In this document: piece by piece, positions 34,396-44,579 of the stretch
How positions within the stretch are numbered: the first letter of the stretch is position 1
How the letters are laid out: each line of letters opens with the position of its first letter
NCBI GenBank assembly: GCA_020161395.1
Contig: JAIUOE010000008.1
Span: forward strand, 62,001-126,000
Source: Bacteroidota bacterium
GTDB taxonomy: Bacteria; Bacteroidota; Ignavibacteria; Ignavibacteriales; Ignavibacteriaceae
Length of the DNA stretch: 64,000 bases
Direction of reading: 5' to 3'
Made by a program: the position numbers and the translations under genes
Notes under the pieces: generated by a model
What the model saw: only the letters and a program-made list of their open reading frames with translations
Database searches by the model: none
What the model was told of the DNA's origin: nothing

Positions 34396-35319
34396 ATGGC
34401 ACAACCCCTTACCGTAGTTATCATGCTGAATTATAATGGGGCAAAAGACACGGTGGAATGTATTGAATCTCTGCAACGAATAGACTATGAGAACTACAGA
34501 ATTCTCATTGTTGACAATTGCTCAACTGATGATTCCGTGGAGCTTTTCAGGAAGAAATTTCCGGCACTTGATCTTTACATTACAGAGAAGAATCTCGGAT
34601 ATACGGGGGGAATAAACCGCGGATTCAGGGAAGCTTCCAAATTTGGACCTAAATATATGCTGGTTCTTAACAATGATACCATTGTTGAGCCAAACTTTCT
34701 CTCAGAACTTGTAAATGCGATGGAATCAGATCCGCAGGCAGCCGCGGCGGGTGGACTCATACTTGCCGAACACGACAGAAAAACCATCTGGTTTGGTAAT
34801 GGTAAAATGATAAAGTGGCGGGGACTGGCGGTTCACCTGGACAAAGGGTTACCTGTAGAGAGGAAATCACACAATCAAGTAACCGAGACTGATTTTCTAA
34901 CCGGATGCATGATCCTGTTCAGAACCGATCATCTTGCAAAAGCCGGGTTGGAAGATGAAGATTTTTTCATGTACCTTGACGACATAGAATTTTCAGCAAG
35001 GTTACGAAAGTGCGGTTTCAAACTATTATATCAACCCTCTGCGGTAATCTATCACAAAGTTTTGGGTGAAAGAGAGAGCCCTCTAAAACTATATTACTCT
35101 GTCAGGAATCGTTTTTTACTGAATAACAAGATGAATTCGGGGATCATCCGTCTAATATCGGCGATCTATTTTTTTACTGTGATTTCGTTGAAAATTGTTG
35201 TGTGGTCGTTCACAAACAAACCTTTTGCAAAAGTTGCACGGGCGGCTCTGAATGATTATTTCAGCCATAATCTTGGCTCGGGAAGGGGACCCAACCTGAC
35301 TGGAATTCTTGAAGGCTGA
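34396..35319 (+). CDS. Family 2 glycosyltransferase (rhamnosyltransferase-like)
   Basis: About 307 residues. The GT-A fold is clear: VVIMLNYNGAKDTVECIESL, LIVDNCSTDDSVE, YTGGINRGFREA, LNNDTIVEPNFL (DxD-like NDT) and DEDFFMYLDDIEFSARLRKCG. The C-terminal ~60 residues include a hydrophobic helix. I chose the ATG at 34396; a TTG 12 bp upstream would also work. It is the first gene of the eleven-gene plus-strand run and 3 bp before the next GT2 gene. The acceptor is probably a lipid-linked glycan. Confidence 0.9.
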   Translation: MAQPLTVVIMLNYNGAKDTVECIESLQRIDYENYRILIVDNCSTDDSVELFRKKFPALDLYITEKNLGYTGGINRGFREASKFGPKYMLVLNNDTIVEPNFLSELVNAMESDPQAAAAGGLILAEHDRKTIWFGNGKMIKWRGLAVHLDKGLPVERKSHNQVTETDFLTGCMILFRTDHLAKAGLEDEDFFMYLDDIEFSARLRKCGFKLLYQPSAVIYHKVLGERESPLKLYYSVRNRFLLNNKMNSGIIRLISAIYFFTVISLKIVVWSFTNKPFAKVARAALNDYFSHNLGSGRGPNLTGILEG

Positions 35320-35322
35320 CGA

Positions 35323-36258
35323 TTGAAAAAAGTATTTGCCGTAATTCTGAATTACAATGGATATGACGATACACTGAATTGTTTGAAAAGTCTTCAAAGA
35401 GAGGACTGCAAAGGGTTGTATCCCGTCATCGTTGACAACAATTCACCGGACGGAAGCGGCAAGAGGCTTTTTTCAGAAATTACTAATCTGCCTGTAATCC
35501 TGAACGAAGAAAACACAGGCTACGCCGGAGGAATGAATACGGGTGCCAGATATGCTCTCGCCCAGGGTGCCGATTTTGTTCTGTATGTTAACAACGACAC
35601 TGAATTTGGGGGAAATACAATCTCTGAGATGGTGAAAGTCGCCGAGAGAGATCCTGCAATCGGGATAGTGTCCCCGAAGGTGCTGTATCTGGATGAGAGG
35701 GATAAAATATACTGTGCCGGCAGCCGTTACATTTTTTGGCGGTGTGGAAATGTTTCACTCGGGAAAGGTACAAAAGCTTCTGAAAATTGCAATTCAGAAA
35801 TGGAGATAACTCACGCTGAAGGAGCCTGTCTGCTGATAAAAAGAGAGGTTTTTGAGAAGTCTGGCTTCATGAGTGAGTTCTTTTTCATGTATTTTGAAGA
35901 CCTTGAATACTCACTGAGGGTAAATAAAAAATTCAAAATTATGTTTACTCCCAACGCAGTGATGTATCATCAGTCGGGGGCAGGCAAATCATTTGAACAG
36001 TACTCTAAACTGTACCATTATTATTTTACAAGGAACAGGTTCCTTATTTTCAGAGATCATAATCTCTTCGAAAAACTTTATGTGTTCCTTTATTCCACGG
36101 CAATTACGATTCTGAAATCGCTTGCAATAATTAAAGGTGCAGCGGAAAAAGGAAGAACTCTCAAAGCGATATGGAGTGGCTATTTTTCCGGACTCGCATA
36201 TATGACAAAAATTTGGAAGCTTGACGAAAGCAGACCATTAATAAACAAAAACCTGTAA
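35323..36258 (+). CDS. Family 2 glycosyltransferase
   Basis: A 311-residue GT2 enzyme with a TTG start (TTGAAAAAAGTATTTGCC) 3 bp after the previous stop. Motifs: FAVILNYNGYDDTLNCLKSLQ, VIVDNNSPDGSG, YAGGMNTGARYALAQGADFVLYVNNDTEF and EFFFMYFEDLEYSLRV. It is paralogous to the preceding gene and likely adds the next sugar. The two differ in C-terminal length and loop sequence, so they are not recent duplicates. Confidence 0.9.
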   Translation: MKKVFAVILNYNGYDDTLNCLKSLQREDCKGLYPVIVDNNSPDGSGKRLFSEITNLPVILNEENTGYAGGMNTGARYALAQGADFVLYVNNDTEFGGNTISEMVKVAERDPAIGIVSPKVLYLDERDKIYCAGSRYIFWRCGNVSLGKGTKASENCNSEMEITHAEGACLLIKREVFEKSGFMSEFFFMYFEDLEYSLRVNKKFKIMFTPNAVMYHQSGAGKSFEQYSKLYHYYFTRNRFLIFRDHNLFEKLYVFLYSTAITILKSLAIIKGAAEKGRTLKAIWSGYFSGLAYMTKIWKLDESRPLINKNL

Positions 36259-36269
36259 TATTAAGCAAA

Positions 36270-37673
36270 TTGAACAAAAAACAAGAAAAATTTCTATTAA
36301 TTGCTGCTGACTTTATAACGATTAATCTCGCCTGGGTAATATATTTTTATATCCGGAACGAGTCGGGGATGTTTGCACAATTTACAGAGCCCGGATTTCT
36401 AATACCGATGCTGGTGATATTTTTCTACTGGTTTATGCTCTTTGTATTTTTCGGAATGTACAGGACATGGTTTGCACTCTCACGATTCGATGAGATATTT
36501 ACTCTAGTAAAAACCACTTTTTGGGGGACATTCATCCTCTTTTTTGCGATTTTTATTGACGATTCAGGGACTGGCGAGAATACGGGGAACAGATTCCTGA
36601 TATTTATATACTGGGGACTTATGGTTTCGCTGACCGTAACCGGACGCCTTCTCCTCAGATCGATTCAAAGGAAACTGTTGATTCAGGGAATCGGCAGGAA
36701 GAAGGCTCTCATAGTCGGATTCAATGAGCGGGCAATGGAGATACATGACCAGATTAATTCTCATCCCGCGCTCGGACTCGACATAACAGGTTATGTTGCC
36801 ATTAAGGAAGAGAATATTGGTAAGGAGTATAACGGGGTTTCGGTTGTAGGAAGGGTGAATGAGATTGAGGATATTATTGACCGCCTCGGGATAAAAGAGG
36901 TGATCCTTTCGGTGAGCAGGAACCACGATGACCTGCTAATAGAGATAATTTCCCGTTGCGAGACCAAGGAAGTAAGGCTGAAAATCATTCCTGATCTTTA
37001 CGAAATTCTTAGCGGTCAGGCAAAAACGATGCAGCTTTACGGATTTCCACTTATTGACATTAATCCGCAGTTAATGTCTGAATGGGAGAGGGGAGCAAAA
37101 AGGGTGATAGATGTTGTTGTTTCATTTATCATTTTACTGTTGGCTTCCCCGATAATTCTCGCAGCGGCGGTTGCGATTAAAATTGACAGCAAAGGACCCG
37201 TTATCTATAAACAGGAAAGAAGCGGGTTGAATGGAAAAGTTTTCAAGGTTTACAAGTTCCGTTCGATGTATCAGGATGCCGAAAAGAGGACGGGACCTGT
37301 CTGGTCACAAAAAGATGATCCCAGAATAACCCGTGTCGGGAGATTTATCAGACGGGTAAGAATTGACGAGTTGCCACAGATATGGAATGTTTTTAAAGGC
37401 GAAATGAGCCTGGTTGGTCCCCGTCCTGAGAGACCGTTTTTTGTTGAGCAACTGGCGAAGGAAATACCTTATTATAAAAGGCGACTAAGAGTGAGACCGG
37501 GAATTACAGGCTGGGCTCAGGTGAAGCATAAATATGATGAAAATATTGAAGATGTGAAGACCAAACTTCAGTTCGATCTTTTTTACATTGAGAACATGTC
37601 GCTAAAAACAGATATCAAAATTTTGTTCCGGACGGTCTTTGTAGTACTGTTTGGAAAAGGACATTACGATTAA
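36270..37673 (+). CDS. Polyprenyl glycosylphosphotransferase (WbaP/CpsE-like)
   Basis: A 467-residue protein with a TTG start. Four or more N-terminal membrane helices precede a Rossmann-like CoA_binding_3 region (LIVGFNERAMEIHDQI) and a C-terminal bacterial sugar transferase domain at about residues 275-467. Catalytic features are intact: KRVIDVVVSF, SKGPVIYKQERSGLNGKVF, KFRSMYQDAE, DELPQIWNVFKGEMSLVGPRPE (DELPQ at 366-370) and RPGITGWAQV. It moves a hexose-1-phosphate onto undecaprenyl phosphate and so starts the repeat unit for the cluster's polysaccharide. Confidence 0.93.
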   Translation: MNKKQEKFLLIAADFITINLAWVIYFYIRNESGMFAQFTEPGFLIPMLVIFFYWFMLFVFFGMYRTWFALSRFDEIFTLVKTTFWGTFILFFAIFIDDSGTGENTGNRFLIFIYWGLMVSLTVTGRLLLRSIQRKLLIQGIGRKKALIVGFNERAMEIHDQINSHPALGLDITGYVAIKEENIGKEYNGVSVVGRVNEIEDIIDRLGIKEVILSVSRNHDDLLIEIISRCETKEVRLKIIPDLYEILSGQAKTMQLYGFPLIDINPQLMSEWERGAKRVIDVVVSFIILLLASPIILAAAVAIKIDSKGPVIYKQERSGLNGKVFKVYKFRSMYQDAEKRTGPVWSQKDDPRITRVGRFIRRVRIDELPQIWNVFKGEMSLVGPRPERPFFVEQLAKEIPYYKRRLRVRPGITGWAQVKHKYDENIEDVKTKLQFDLFYIENMSLKTDIKILFRTVFVVLFGKGHYD

Positions 37674-37682
37674 TCCCGAAAT

Positions 37683-38417
37683 ATGGAAAGTGGTATGGAT
37701 AAAAAAACATTAATAATAGTGCCTACCTACAATGAGATGGATAATATCCAGAAACTCATTCCCGTGCTGTTTGAGCTTGGAATAGAGGGTCTGGATGTTC
37801 TTGTGGTCGATGATAATTCACCGGATGGTACGGGTGACTATGTGGAAAAACTGTCACAAAATGATGAACGGATACACATCCTCCGACGACCGGGTAAAAT
37901 GGGCTTGGGTACCGCTTATTGCGACGGTTTCAAATATGCAATCAATAACGGTTATGATTTCGTTTTTGAAATGGATGCCGATTTCTCACATGATCCAAAG
38001 GTTGTTCCAAAGTTTCTGGAAAAAATTGCTGATGCCGATCTCGTGATTGGCAGCAGATATCTCACCGGTGTGAATGTGATAAACTGGCCAATGAAAAGGC
38101 TGTTGTTGAGCTATTTTGCCAATTTTTATACAAGAGTCATTACAGGTCTGCCGATAAAGGATGCTACCGGAGGATACAAGTGTTTTCGGGTTGAAGTTCT
38201 TAAGTCGATAAACCTTGATAACATAAAATCAAACGGATATGCCTTCCAGATAGAGATGAATTTCAAGGCGTGGAAAAAAGGCTTCCGTCTGGCTGAAATA
38301 CCGATTATTTTCTTCGACCGTTTTCAGGGAACATCAAAAATGTCGAACAAGATAGTGAAGGAAGCGGTTTTCATGGTCTGGAAACTCAGACTTGGAAGTA
38401 TTTTTGGCTCGTTGTAG
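37683..38417 (+). CDS. Polyprenol-phosphate mannose/glucose synthase-like GT2
   Basis: A 244-residue Dpm1-type enzyme: TLIIVPTYNEMDNIQKLI, VLVVDDNSPDGTGDYVEKL, GLGTAYCDGFKYAI, FEMDADFSHDP (DxD), VIGSRYLTG and FQIEMNFKAWKKGF, ending FDRFQGTSKMS. It makes a polyprenyl-phosphate sugar on the cytoplasmic face, the donor for GT-C enzymes such as the one at 25313. It lacks C-terminal membrane helices, as in the soluble bacterial form. Ten bp follow the previous stop. Confidence 0.9.
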   Translation: MESGMDKKTLIIVPTYNEMDNIQKLIPVLFELGIEGLDVLVVDDNSPDGTGDYVEKLSQNDERIHILRRPGKMGLGTAYCDGFKYAINNGYDFVFEMDADFSHDPKVVPKFLEKIADADLVIGSRYLTGVNVINWPMKRLLLSYFANFYTRVITGLPIKDATGGYKCFRVEVLKSINLDNIKSNGYAFQIEMNFKAWKKGFRLAEIPIIFFDRFQGTSKMSNKIVKEAVFMVWKLRLGSIFGSL

Positions 38418-38429
38418 GGCACGGTAGCT

Positions 38430-40415
38430 GTGATCGATCTGTCGATTATAATTGTTAACTACAATGTAAAGGAGTTCATCCAGAATCTTCTGGAATCGAT
38501 TAAAAGTGCTTCGAAGAATATAAGCACTGAAGTGATTGTAGTTGACAACGCATCCGATGACGGAAGTATCGAATTAATCAGGCAGAAGTATCCCGAAGTT
38601 ACTTTGATAGAGAACAGCAGGAATCTCGGGTTCAGTAAAGCCAACAATCTGGGTCTCAAAATTGCAAAAGGAAAATTCCTTCTTCTGTTGAATCCTGATA
38701 CTTTGGTGAAGGAAGATACCTTCGAAAAGATGATTTCATTTTTCGAATCAACACCTGAAGCCGGCATGGCGGGTTGTAAGCTGCTGAATACAGATGGTAC
38801 ACTCCAGCTTGCCTGCAGACGCGGTTTCCCCGGTCCCTGGGCATCATTCACAAAAGTGACAGGACTCTCGACGCTGTTCCCCCGCAGCCCTCTGTTCGCC
38901 CGCTACAATCTGACATATCTCGATGAAAACGAGACCTATGCTGTGGATGCCATCTCGGGTGCATTCATGATGATCAGGAGGGAAGTGTACGAAAAAACCG
39001 GTGGTCTTGATGAAACTTTCTTTATGTATGGCGAGGATCTCGATCTCTGTTACAGGGTGAACAAAGCAGGATACAAAGTTTACTATGTCCACACGACCGA
39101 AATCATCCATTATAAAGGTGAGAGTACAAAAAGAAGCAATCTAAACGAAGTGAAAGTCTTCTATGAGGCTATGCACATTTTCGTGAAGAAATATTATGCC
39201 GGGTCATTTTTTCTACTTCTTTTTCTTCGCACGGCAATACTTGCAAGGGAGATGCTCGCATTTTTAGGGAAGAAAAAACTGGTTTTCGTTTCCGTTCTGA
39301 TGGATTTGCTGTTTTACAATCTCACGATGTTTCTGGCGGTAAAGATTTACACAACCTACCGGGACTGGGAGTCGGGAATTCCCTCGTATGGAATCCCGGT
39401 AATTTATTCGATACCGGTTTTGGTTCACATACTCACTTCGGCGGTGCTCTCGGTTTACAGAAAAGACCGGCTGTCGGTATTGCGGACTCTTGGAGCGGTG
39501 ATAGCAGGATTCTTCGTTATTACCTCACTCACATTTTTCTTCAAGGATTATGCTTTTTCAAGGGGTGTAGTGCTGATTCTTTACTTTACACTTCCTTTTA
39601 CACTCGGCGGGTGGAGAATTTTTGCCAAATTGTGGTTTAAAGCAGGGGCTTCCGGTGATGTCTCTCTAAGGAAAAGGGCAGTTGTGGTCGGGACAGGTGA
39701 AGAAGCCATAAAACTCGCAAAAAAATTGCAGAAGAAAAAGGGGGAATATTCCCGTATTGCCGGGTTGATCGGGACAAAAAGACTGCAAATCGGGGAGCGA
39801 ATAGAAGGATTTGAGGTAATCGGAAGTTTGGACAATATAATCAGGGTTATCAGGGAAAAGGGGATTGAAGAGGTGATTTTTACCACCGGGGAGTTGAGTT
39901 ACAATGCAATAATAGGAATTGTAGCTGCATGCCGGAAGGAAAATGTCGAGTTTCAAATCACAGGTGGTGAGAGTGATTTTATGGTGAGCAAATCTGAAGT
40001 TTCAATTCTTAACGAGATACAGCTTTTTGAGGTGAATTACAATATCGGGTTTCCTCTTCATAAAATAATAAAGAAATCCTTTGATATTCTCTTCTCACTT
40101 TTTATCTTATTTTTCCTTTTTCCATTTCTTTTTGCAGTAAAAATGATTTCCGGGAGAGAGAGCCGGTTTTACTCGTTCATAAAAGGGATGTGGAGAGTTT
40201 TGAAAGGTGAATGCAGTATTGTCGGTCCGAAAGAAGAAACGCCCAAGGGTGAACCCTGGCTCGGGAAAAAGGGATTGACCGGCTTTTGGTTTACGGATAT
40301 GGATGAAGATGAAGATTCTGCCAAATCGGATATTTTTTACGCTAAAAATCAAAATATCTGGCTTGATTTGGAAATAATAGGCAAGACTTTTAATAAACTA
40401 ATGAACGAACAGTAA
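38430..40415 (+). CDS. GT2 fused to a degenerate polyprenyl glycosylphosphotransferase
   Basis: A 661-residue GTG-start fusion. Residues 1-~240 are a GT2 (rhamnosyltransferase-like) domain: [54 protein letters not shown]. Then come several membrane helices (~250-400), a CoA_binding_3-like Rossmann segment ([17 protein letters not shown], about 417-433), and a C-terminal remnant of a bacterial sugar transferase. That remnant keeps [24 protein letters not shown] and GLTGFWF, but lacks the whole middle part: the GPVIYKQ-RSG loop, KFRSM and DELPQ found in the intact enzyme at 36270. It is thus probably inactive as a phosphotransferase. Confidence 0.85.
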   Translation: MIDLSIIIVNYNVKEFIQNLLESIKSASKNISTEVIVVDNASDDGSIELIRQKYPEVTLIENSRNLGFSKANNLGLKIAKGKFLLLLNPDTLVKEDTFEKMISFFESTPEAGMAGCKLLNTDGTLQLACRRGFPGPWASFTKVTGLSTLFPRSPLFARYNLTYLDENETYAVDAISGAFMMIRREVYEKTGGLDETFFMYGEDLDLCYRVNKAGYKVYYVHTTEIIHYKGESTKRSNLNEVKVFYEAMHIFVKKYYAGSFFLLLFLRTAILAREMLAFLGKKKLVFVSVLMDLLFYNLTMFLAVKIYTTYRDWESGIPSYGIPVIYSIPVLVHILTSAVLSVYRKDRLSVLRTLGAVIAGFFVITSLTFFFKDYAFSRGVVLILYFTLPFTLGGWRIFAKLWFKAGASGDVSLRKRAVVVGTGEEAIKLAKKLQKKKGEYSRIAGLIGTKRLQIGERIEGFEVIGSLDNIIRVIREKGIEEVIFTTGELSYNAIIGIVAACRKENVEFQITGGESDFMVSKSEVSILNEIQLFEVNYNIGFPLHKIIKKSFDILFSLFILFFLFPFLFAVKMISGRESRFYSFIKGMWRVLKGECSIVGPKEETPKGEPWLGKKGLTGFWFTDMDEDEDSAKSDIFYAKNQNIWLDLEIIGKTFNKLMNEQ

Positions 40416-40416
40416 C

Positions 40417-41367
40417 ATGGCAAAGACAATTTTAGACTTTGAAAAACCGATAATTGAACTCGAAGAACGACTCGTGGAGATGAAAAAAGCTTCCGACGGT
40501 CTCCAGATTGATGGAGAAATAGCAAAGATCGAGGACAAGGTAAAACAACTGAAAGAGAACATCTACCACAGTCTTACCCGTTGGCAAAAGGTTCAACTTG
40601 CCAGACATCCCGACAGACCATACACCCTTGACTACATTTACAACATGACAAGTAACTTCATGGAGCTTCATGGTGACCGCACATTCGGTGATGACAAGGC
40701 TGTGGTTGGCGGATTCGCCATGATAGGGAATTTTAAAGTCATGATTATCGGGCAGCAGAAGGGTCGAGACACCAAGAGCAATCTTTACCGTAATTTTGGC
40801 ATGCCCAATCCTGAAGGATACAGAAAAGCCCTTCGTCTGATGAAACTTGCCGAGAAATTTAATTTACCTGTTGTTACACTTCTCGACACTCCGGGGGCGT
40901 TCCCCGGTCTCGAAGCTGAGGAGAGAGGTCAGGCGGAAGCGATTGCCCGGAACCTGCTTGAGATGGCAAGATTGAAAGTGCCTATTGTTGTTGTGATTAT
41001 TGGTGAAGGTGCGAGCGGAGGTGCACTTGGTATGGGAGTTGGTGACAGAATCCTTATGCTGGAGAATGCATGGTATTCCGTAATCAGTCCCGAATCATGT
41101 TCGAGCATCCTTTGGAGGAGCTGGGACTACAAGGAACAGGCAGCCGAGGCACTCAAGCTTACCGCACAGGATCTTCTTCCGCTGAAAGTAATTGACCGTA
41201 TTGTTCCCGAGCCGCTCGGTGGTGCCCACAAGGATCATCAGGAGATGGCGGAAATCCTTAAGGGGATAATCACTGAGGAGCTGGCAAATCTGGTTAAAAT
41301 AAAGCCTGATAAACTGGTTGAAAACAGAATCGAAAAATTCGCCGGAATTGGCTCTTTTCAGGAATAG
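40417..41367 (+). CDS. accA: Acetyl-CoA carboxylase carboxyltransferase subunit alpha
   Basis: A 316-residue subunit, normal length. Signature stretches: [16 protein letters not shown] at the N-terminus, [83 protein letters not shown] and [17 protein letters not shown]. With AccD it forms the carboxyltransferase making malonyl-CoA, the first step of fatty acid synthesis. It begins one base after the stop of the GT fusion gene. Confidence 0.97.
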   Translation: MAKTILDFEKPIIELEERLVEMKKASDGLQIDGEIAKIEDKVKQLKENIYHSLTRWQKVQLARHPDRPYTLDYIYNMTSNFMELHGDRTFGDDKAVVGGFAMIGNFKVMIIGQQKGRDTKSNLYRNFGMPNPEGYRKALRLMKLAEKFNLPVVTLLDTPGAFPGLEAEERGQAEAIARNLLEMARLKVPIVVVIIGEGASGGALGMGVGDRILMLENAWYSVISPESCSSILWRSWDYKEQAAEALKLTAQDLLPLKVIDRIVPEPLGGAHKDHQEMAEILKGIITEELANLVKIKPDKLVENRIEKFAGIGSFQE

Positions 41368-41370
41368 CCG

Positions 41371-41778
41371 ATGGTGAAGTTCGTAACAACTGTACGAATA
41401 AGGTATGCTGATACCGATCAGATGAAATTTGTCTATAACGGCAAATATCTGGAATTTTTTGAGGTCGGCAGAACAGAGTTGATTCGAGACATGGGAATGT
41501 CGTACAAGGAGATGGAAGAGGCGGGTTTTATGCTTCCGCTTTATGATACATATGTAAGGTATCACTCGCCGGCATATTACGATGAGATAATTGAGATTGA
41601 ATCGGCAATGAGCAGCAAACCATTGGCAAAATTGAAAATTGATTATACAATAAAAGTGGGTGACAGGCTTATTGCCACGGGTTACACCCAGCATGCTTTT
41701 GTAAGTGTGGCGACCGGGAAACCTGTAAGGTCACCGGAATTGTTTAATAAACTGATCGACAAATATTTTAAGGACTGA
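41371..41778 (+). CDS. Acyl-CoA thioesterase, YbgC/4-hydroxybenzoyl-CoA type
   Basis: A 135-residue hotdog-fold protein: VRIRYADTDQMKFVYNGKYLEFFEVGRTELIRDMG with the catalytic Asp in YADTDQ, and PLYDTYVRYHSPAYYDE. The usual HxxxY of the family is replaced by NGKYLEFFE, as in many YbgC homologues. It lies 3 bp after accA and in the same reading frame as the following nadC, separated from it by its own TGA only. Substrate is not determined; YbgC family members act on short- to long-chain acyl-CoAs. Confidence 0.88.
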   Translation: MVKFVTTVRIRYADTDQMKFVYNGKYLEFFEVGRTELIRDMGMSYKEMEEAGFMLPLYDTYVRYHSPAYYDEIIEIESAMSSKPLAKLKIDYTIKVGDRLIATGYTQHAFVSVATGKPVRSPELFNKLIDKYFKD

Positions 41779-41781
41779 TAT

Positions 41782-42630
41782 CTGAAACAGATTGACAGGA
41801 TAATTGAGTCAGCTCTCGAAGAAGATATAAAGAGCGGCGACATTACCACAGAAGCAATTATCAAAGAAAACCGTCCCGCAACTGGAATTTTCCGGGCGAA
41901 GGAAGATGGAGTGCTTGCCGGAGTGGCTGTTGCCCGTCAGGTTTTCGAGCTTGTAGATGAAACTGTTGAATTTAATGTCTTTTTTGATGATGGATCCGTA
42001 ATTAAAAAAGGTGACATACTTATTGAAGTTGAGGGAAATGCAGCTTCGATACTTGTGGCAGAGAGAACATCCCTGAACTTCCTTCAGAGAATGTCAGGAA
42101 TTGCATCTCTGTCAGCGCAATATGCGAGAGCTGTAGAAGGAACCACAGTCAGGATTCTCGATACAAGAAAAACAGCTCCCGGATTGCGACTTACGGACAA
42201 GCTTGCTGTGAAGACAGGTGGATGCCTCAATCACCGGACCGGGCTTTATGACATGTACCTAATAAAAGACAATCATATTGAGGCTGCCGGATCGATTTCT
42301 GACGCGGTAAAAGCAGTAAAAGAGCATCAGACAGAAAATGAGACTTCATACAAGATCGAGGTTGAAGTAAAGAATCTTGAAGAGCTGAAAGAGGCTCTCG
42401 AGAGCAGTGTGGATGTTATTATGCTCGACAATTTCAATGTGGAAGAGATCAGAAAAGCGGTGGAAATAACCAACAATACCTGTCTGCTCGAAGCATCGGG
42501 AGGGATAACCCTTGAAAATGTAAGGGAAATTGCAGAGACCGGCGTTGACTACATTTCAATAGGGGCACTCACTCACAGCGTCAAGGCACTTGATATTTCG
42601 CTTGATCTGAAGCTCAAACCCAAAGAATGA
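41782..42630 (+). CDS. nadC: Nicotinate-nucleotide pyrophosphorylase (carboxylating), non-standard start
   Basis: About 282 residues if translation starts at CTG 41782. The first canonical in-frame start is a GTG at 41911, which would cut off the conserved N-terminus (QIDRIIESALEEDIKSGDITTEAII). That stretch is present in frame directly after the thioesterase stop, so the true start must lie at 41782-41791 (CTG or ATT). Downstream motifs are normal: AERTSLNFLQRMSGIAS, DTRKTAPGLRL, KTGGCLNHRTGLYDMYLIKDNH, IEVEVKNLEE and VDVIMLDNFN. The enzyme makes nicotinate mononucleotide from quinolinate. It overlaps the flippase start by 4 bp (ATGA). Confidence 0.92.
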   Translation: MKQIDRIIESALEEDIKSGDITTEAIIKENRPATGIFRAKEDGVLAGVAVARQVFELVDETVEFNVFFDDGSVIKKGDILIEVEGNAASILVAERTSLNFLQRMSGIASLSAQYARAVEGTTVRILDTRKTAPGLRLTDKLAVKTGGCLNHRTGLYDMYLIKDNHIEAAGSISDAVKAVKEHQTENETSYKIEVEVKNLEELKEALESSVDVIMLDNFNVEEIRKAVEITNNTCLLEASGGITLENVREIAETGVDYISIGALTHSVKALDISLDLKLKPKE

Positions 42631-44117
42631 TTGATAAATTAAAGCAACTTTCAAAGGAAACGGTTATCTATGGAATCTCAACCGTAGTTGGCCGCTTCCT
42701 TAATTTTGTTTTAGTCCCTTTCTACAGTAATATTTTTAATCCCGATGACATGGGAGTGGTGGCTAACCTCTATTCCTATATGGCGATATTTAATATCGTG
42801 TTTATTTATGGAATGGACTCTGCTTATTTAAAGATGGGTTCGATGAAAGAAAACAGGGGGTCTTCAAAAGTTTTCACAACTTCCTATCTGACAATTCTAA
42901 CTTCGACAGCAATTTTTTCAGTTATTCTTTTCCTTTTGAAGCCACATTTGGGGATTTCGATCAGTATCGATTCTGCCGTATCGGGGAAATATGAACACCT
43001 GATCTCTTATGCAATAAACATACTCGCACTTGATGCACTGACTGTACTCCCTTTTATTTATCTCCGTCTGGAAAACAAAGCTCTTTTATTCTCCAAAATA
43101 CGGGTGATAAATATCCTGATAAATATCGGGTTGAATTTTATTCTGATTCTTGGTTTCAAGATGGGGGTGGAAGCGGTGCTCATTTCAAATCTCGTGGCTT
43201 CAATCTATTCTTTTATGGCTCTGATTCCTTATGTTCATGGAAATCTCTCGACAGAATACGATTTTTCGCTTCTGAAACGGATATTAAAATTCGGACTTCC
43301 TTTTCTTCCTGCAGGATTTGCAGCCATGATGATGCAGGTGATTGATAAGCCAATTGTGGAGAGGCTTACCGATCTTAAGACTCTCGGTATTTACAATGCG
43401 AACTATAAACTCGGCATTTTCATGATGCTTTTTGTGAGCATGTTTCAGTTTGCATGGCAGCCTTTTTTCCTGAAACACGCTTCTGATGACAATGCGAAGC
43501 AACTATTTTCGAAGGTTTTTACATACTTTACCATTGCAGGAAGTGTAATTGTGGTGATTCTCTCCCTGTTTATTGAGAATATCACAGAGCTGGGGTATGG
43601 CAGGGTTCATTTTTTGGGAGAGGCATTCTGGTCGGGCAGAAATATCATTCCTGTAATACTTCTGGGATATCTCTTCTACGGATTTTATGTTAATTTCAAT
43701 GCTTCATTTTATATTAAAGAGAAGAGTATACCGATTCCCGTACTGCTGGGAGCAGGGGCAATAGTTAACATTGCTCTAAATTTCCTTCTTATCCCTGTTT
43801 TTGGTATGATGGGGGCTGCGCTTGCCACACTCGGTTGTTATGTTGTTATTGCAATTGCGTTCTTTTATTATGGCAGAAAGCTGTTTGAGATAGACTACGA
43901 ATTCAGAAAAATATTTACAATCCTGATTCTGATCACGGGAGTGTTTGTAGTCTATTATTTGTTTATTTCGGGGCAGTCTGTTTCAGTATTTATAAAACTT
44001 GGTTTGAGTCTGGGATACCTTGCTCTGCTCGTTGTGACGGGAGTGATGAGCACGAGAGAATTAAAAATAATCGGCGACATTGTTAAAGGTCTGCCAAAGA
44101 AATTTAAGAGGAATTAG
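42627..44117 (+). CDS. Polysaccharide flippase, MOP superfamily (Wzx-like)
   Basis: A 496-residue membrane protein with about 14 helices, starting [25 protein letters not shown], the typical opening of Wzx/RfbX-type lipid-linked oligosaccharide exporters. Later helices such as [24 protein letters not shown] and a conserved final bundle fit the family. It should flip the undecaprenyl-linked glycan built by the upstream glycosyltransferases. It lies four genes downstream of them with accA, thioesterase and nadC in between. The ATGA overlap with nadC indicates coupling. Confidence 0.92.
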   Translation: MIDKLKQLSKETVIYGISTVVGRFLNFVLVPFYSNIFNPDDMGVVANLYSYMAIFNIVFIYGMDSAYLKMGSMKENRGSSKVFTTSYLTILTSTAIFSVILFLLKPHLGISISIDSAVSGKYEHLISYAINILALDALTVLPFIYLRLENKALLFSKIRVINILINIGLNFILILGFKMGVEAVLISNLVASIYSFMALIPYVHGNLSTEYDFSLLKRILKFGLPFLPAGFAAMMMQVIDKPIVERLTDLKTLGIYNANYKLGIFMMLFVSMFQFAWQPFFLKHASDDNAKQLFSKVFTYFTIAGSVIVVILSLFIENITELGYGRVHFLGEAFWSGRNIIPVILLGYLFYGFYVNFNASFYIKEKSIPIPVLLGAGAIVNIALNFLLIPVFGMMGAALATLGCYVVIAIAFFYYGRKLFEIDYEFRKIFTILILITGVFVVYYLFISGQSVSVFIKLGLSLGYLALLVVTGVMSTRELKIIGDIVKGLPKKFKRN

Positions 44118-44118
44118 A

Positions 44119-44577
44119 ATGAACGAAAATTTAGTTTTGAAATTCAAGAGAATTGACGATTCAATGTCGGATATCCCCCTTCCGGAGTATCAGACCGGGG
44201 GTGCTGCAGGAATGGATATCAGAGCGGGAATTGAAGAGAGGGTAGTGATTCCAAAAGGTGGATTCGCCGCAATTCCCACCAATCTGCAGGTGGAGATTCC
44301 TGCCGGTTATGAGATTCAGGTAAGACCCAGAAGCGGTCTCGCTTTTAAAAACGGTATCGGGGTATTAAATGCTCCGGGTACCATTGATGAAGACTATCGC
44401 GGTGAAATAAAGGTTATCCTCTTCAATTTCGGGCAGGAAGACTTCGAAATAAAGCGGGGTGACAGGATTGCCCAGCTAATCCTTGGGAAGGTGCATCGTG
44501 CAAAAATCGAAGAAACAAAGATTATCAGTGAAACAGAAAGAGGCTCCGGCGGGTTTGGTTCCACCGGGAAGGGATAG
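44119..44577 (+). CDS. dut: dUTP pyrophosphatase
   Basis: A 152-residue trimeric dUTPase. I chose the ATG at 44119, one base after the flippase stop, over an upstream ATG inside that gene, because the family starts near LKFKRIDD and GAGG precedes it. All five motifs are present: [42 protein letters not shown] and [10 protein letters not shown]. It hydrolyses dUTP to dUMP, keeping uracil out of DNA and supplying dTMP synthesis. It sits 2 bp before dnaE, so nucleotide hygiene and replication genes are together. Confidence 0.96.
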   Translation: MNENLVLKFKRIDDSMSDIPLPEYQTGGAAGMDIRAGIEERVVIPKGGFAAIPTNLQVEIPAGYEIQVRPRSGLAFKNGIGVLNAPGTIDEDYRGEIKVILFNFGQEDFEIKRGDRIAQLILGKVHRAKIEETKIISETERGSGGFGSTGKG

Positions 44578-44579
44578 GA

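Noticed and set aside
41095-41694. A 199-codon minus-strand frame over accA and the thioesterase
   Set aside because: Both sense-strand genes are fully supported by motifs, and the antisense product has none.
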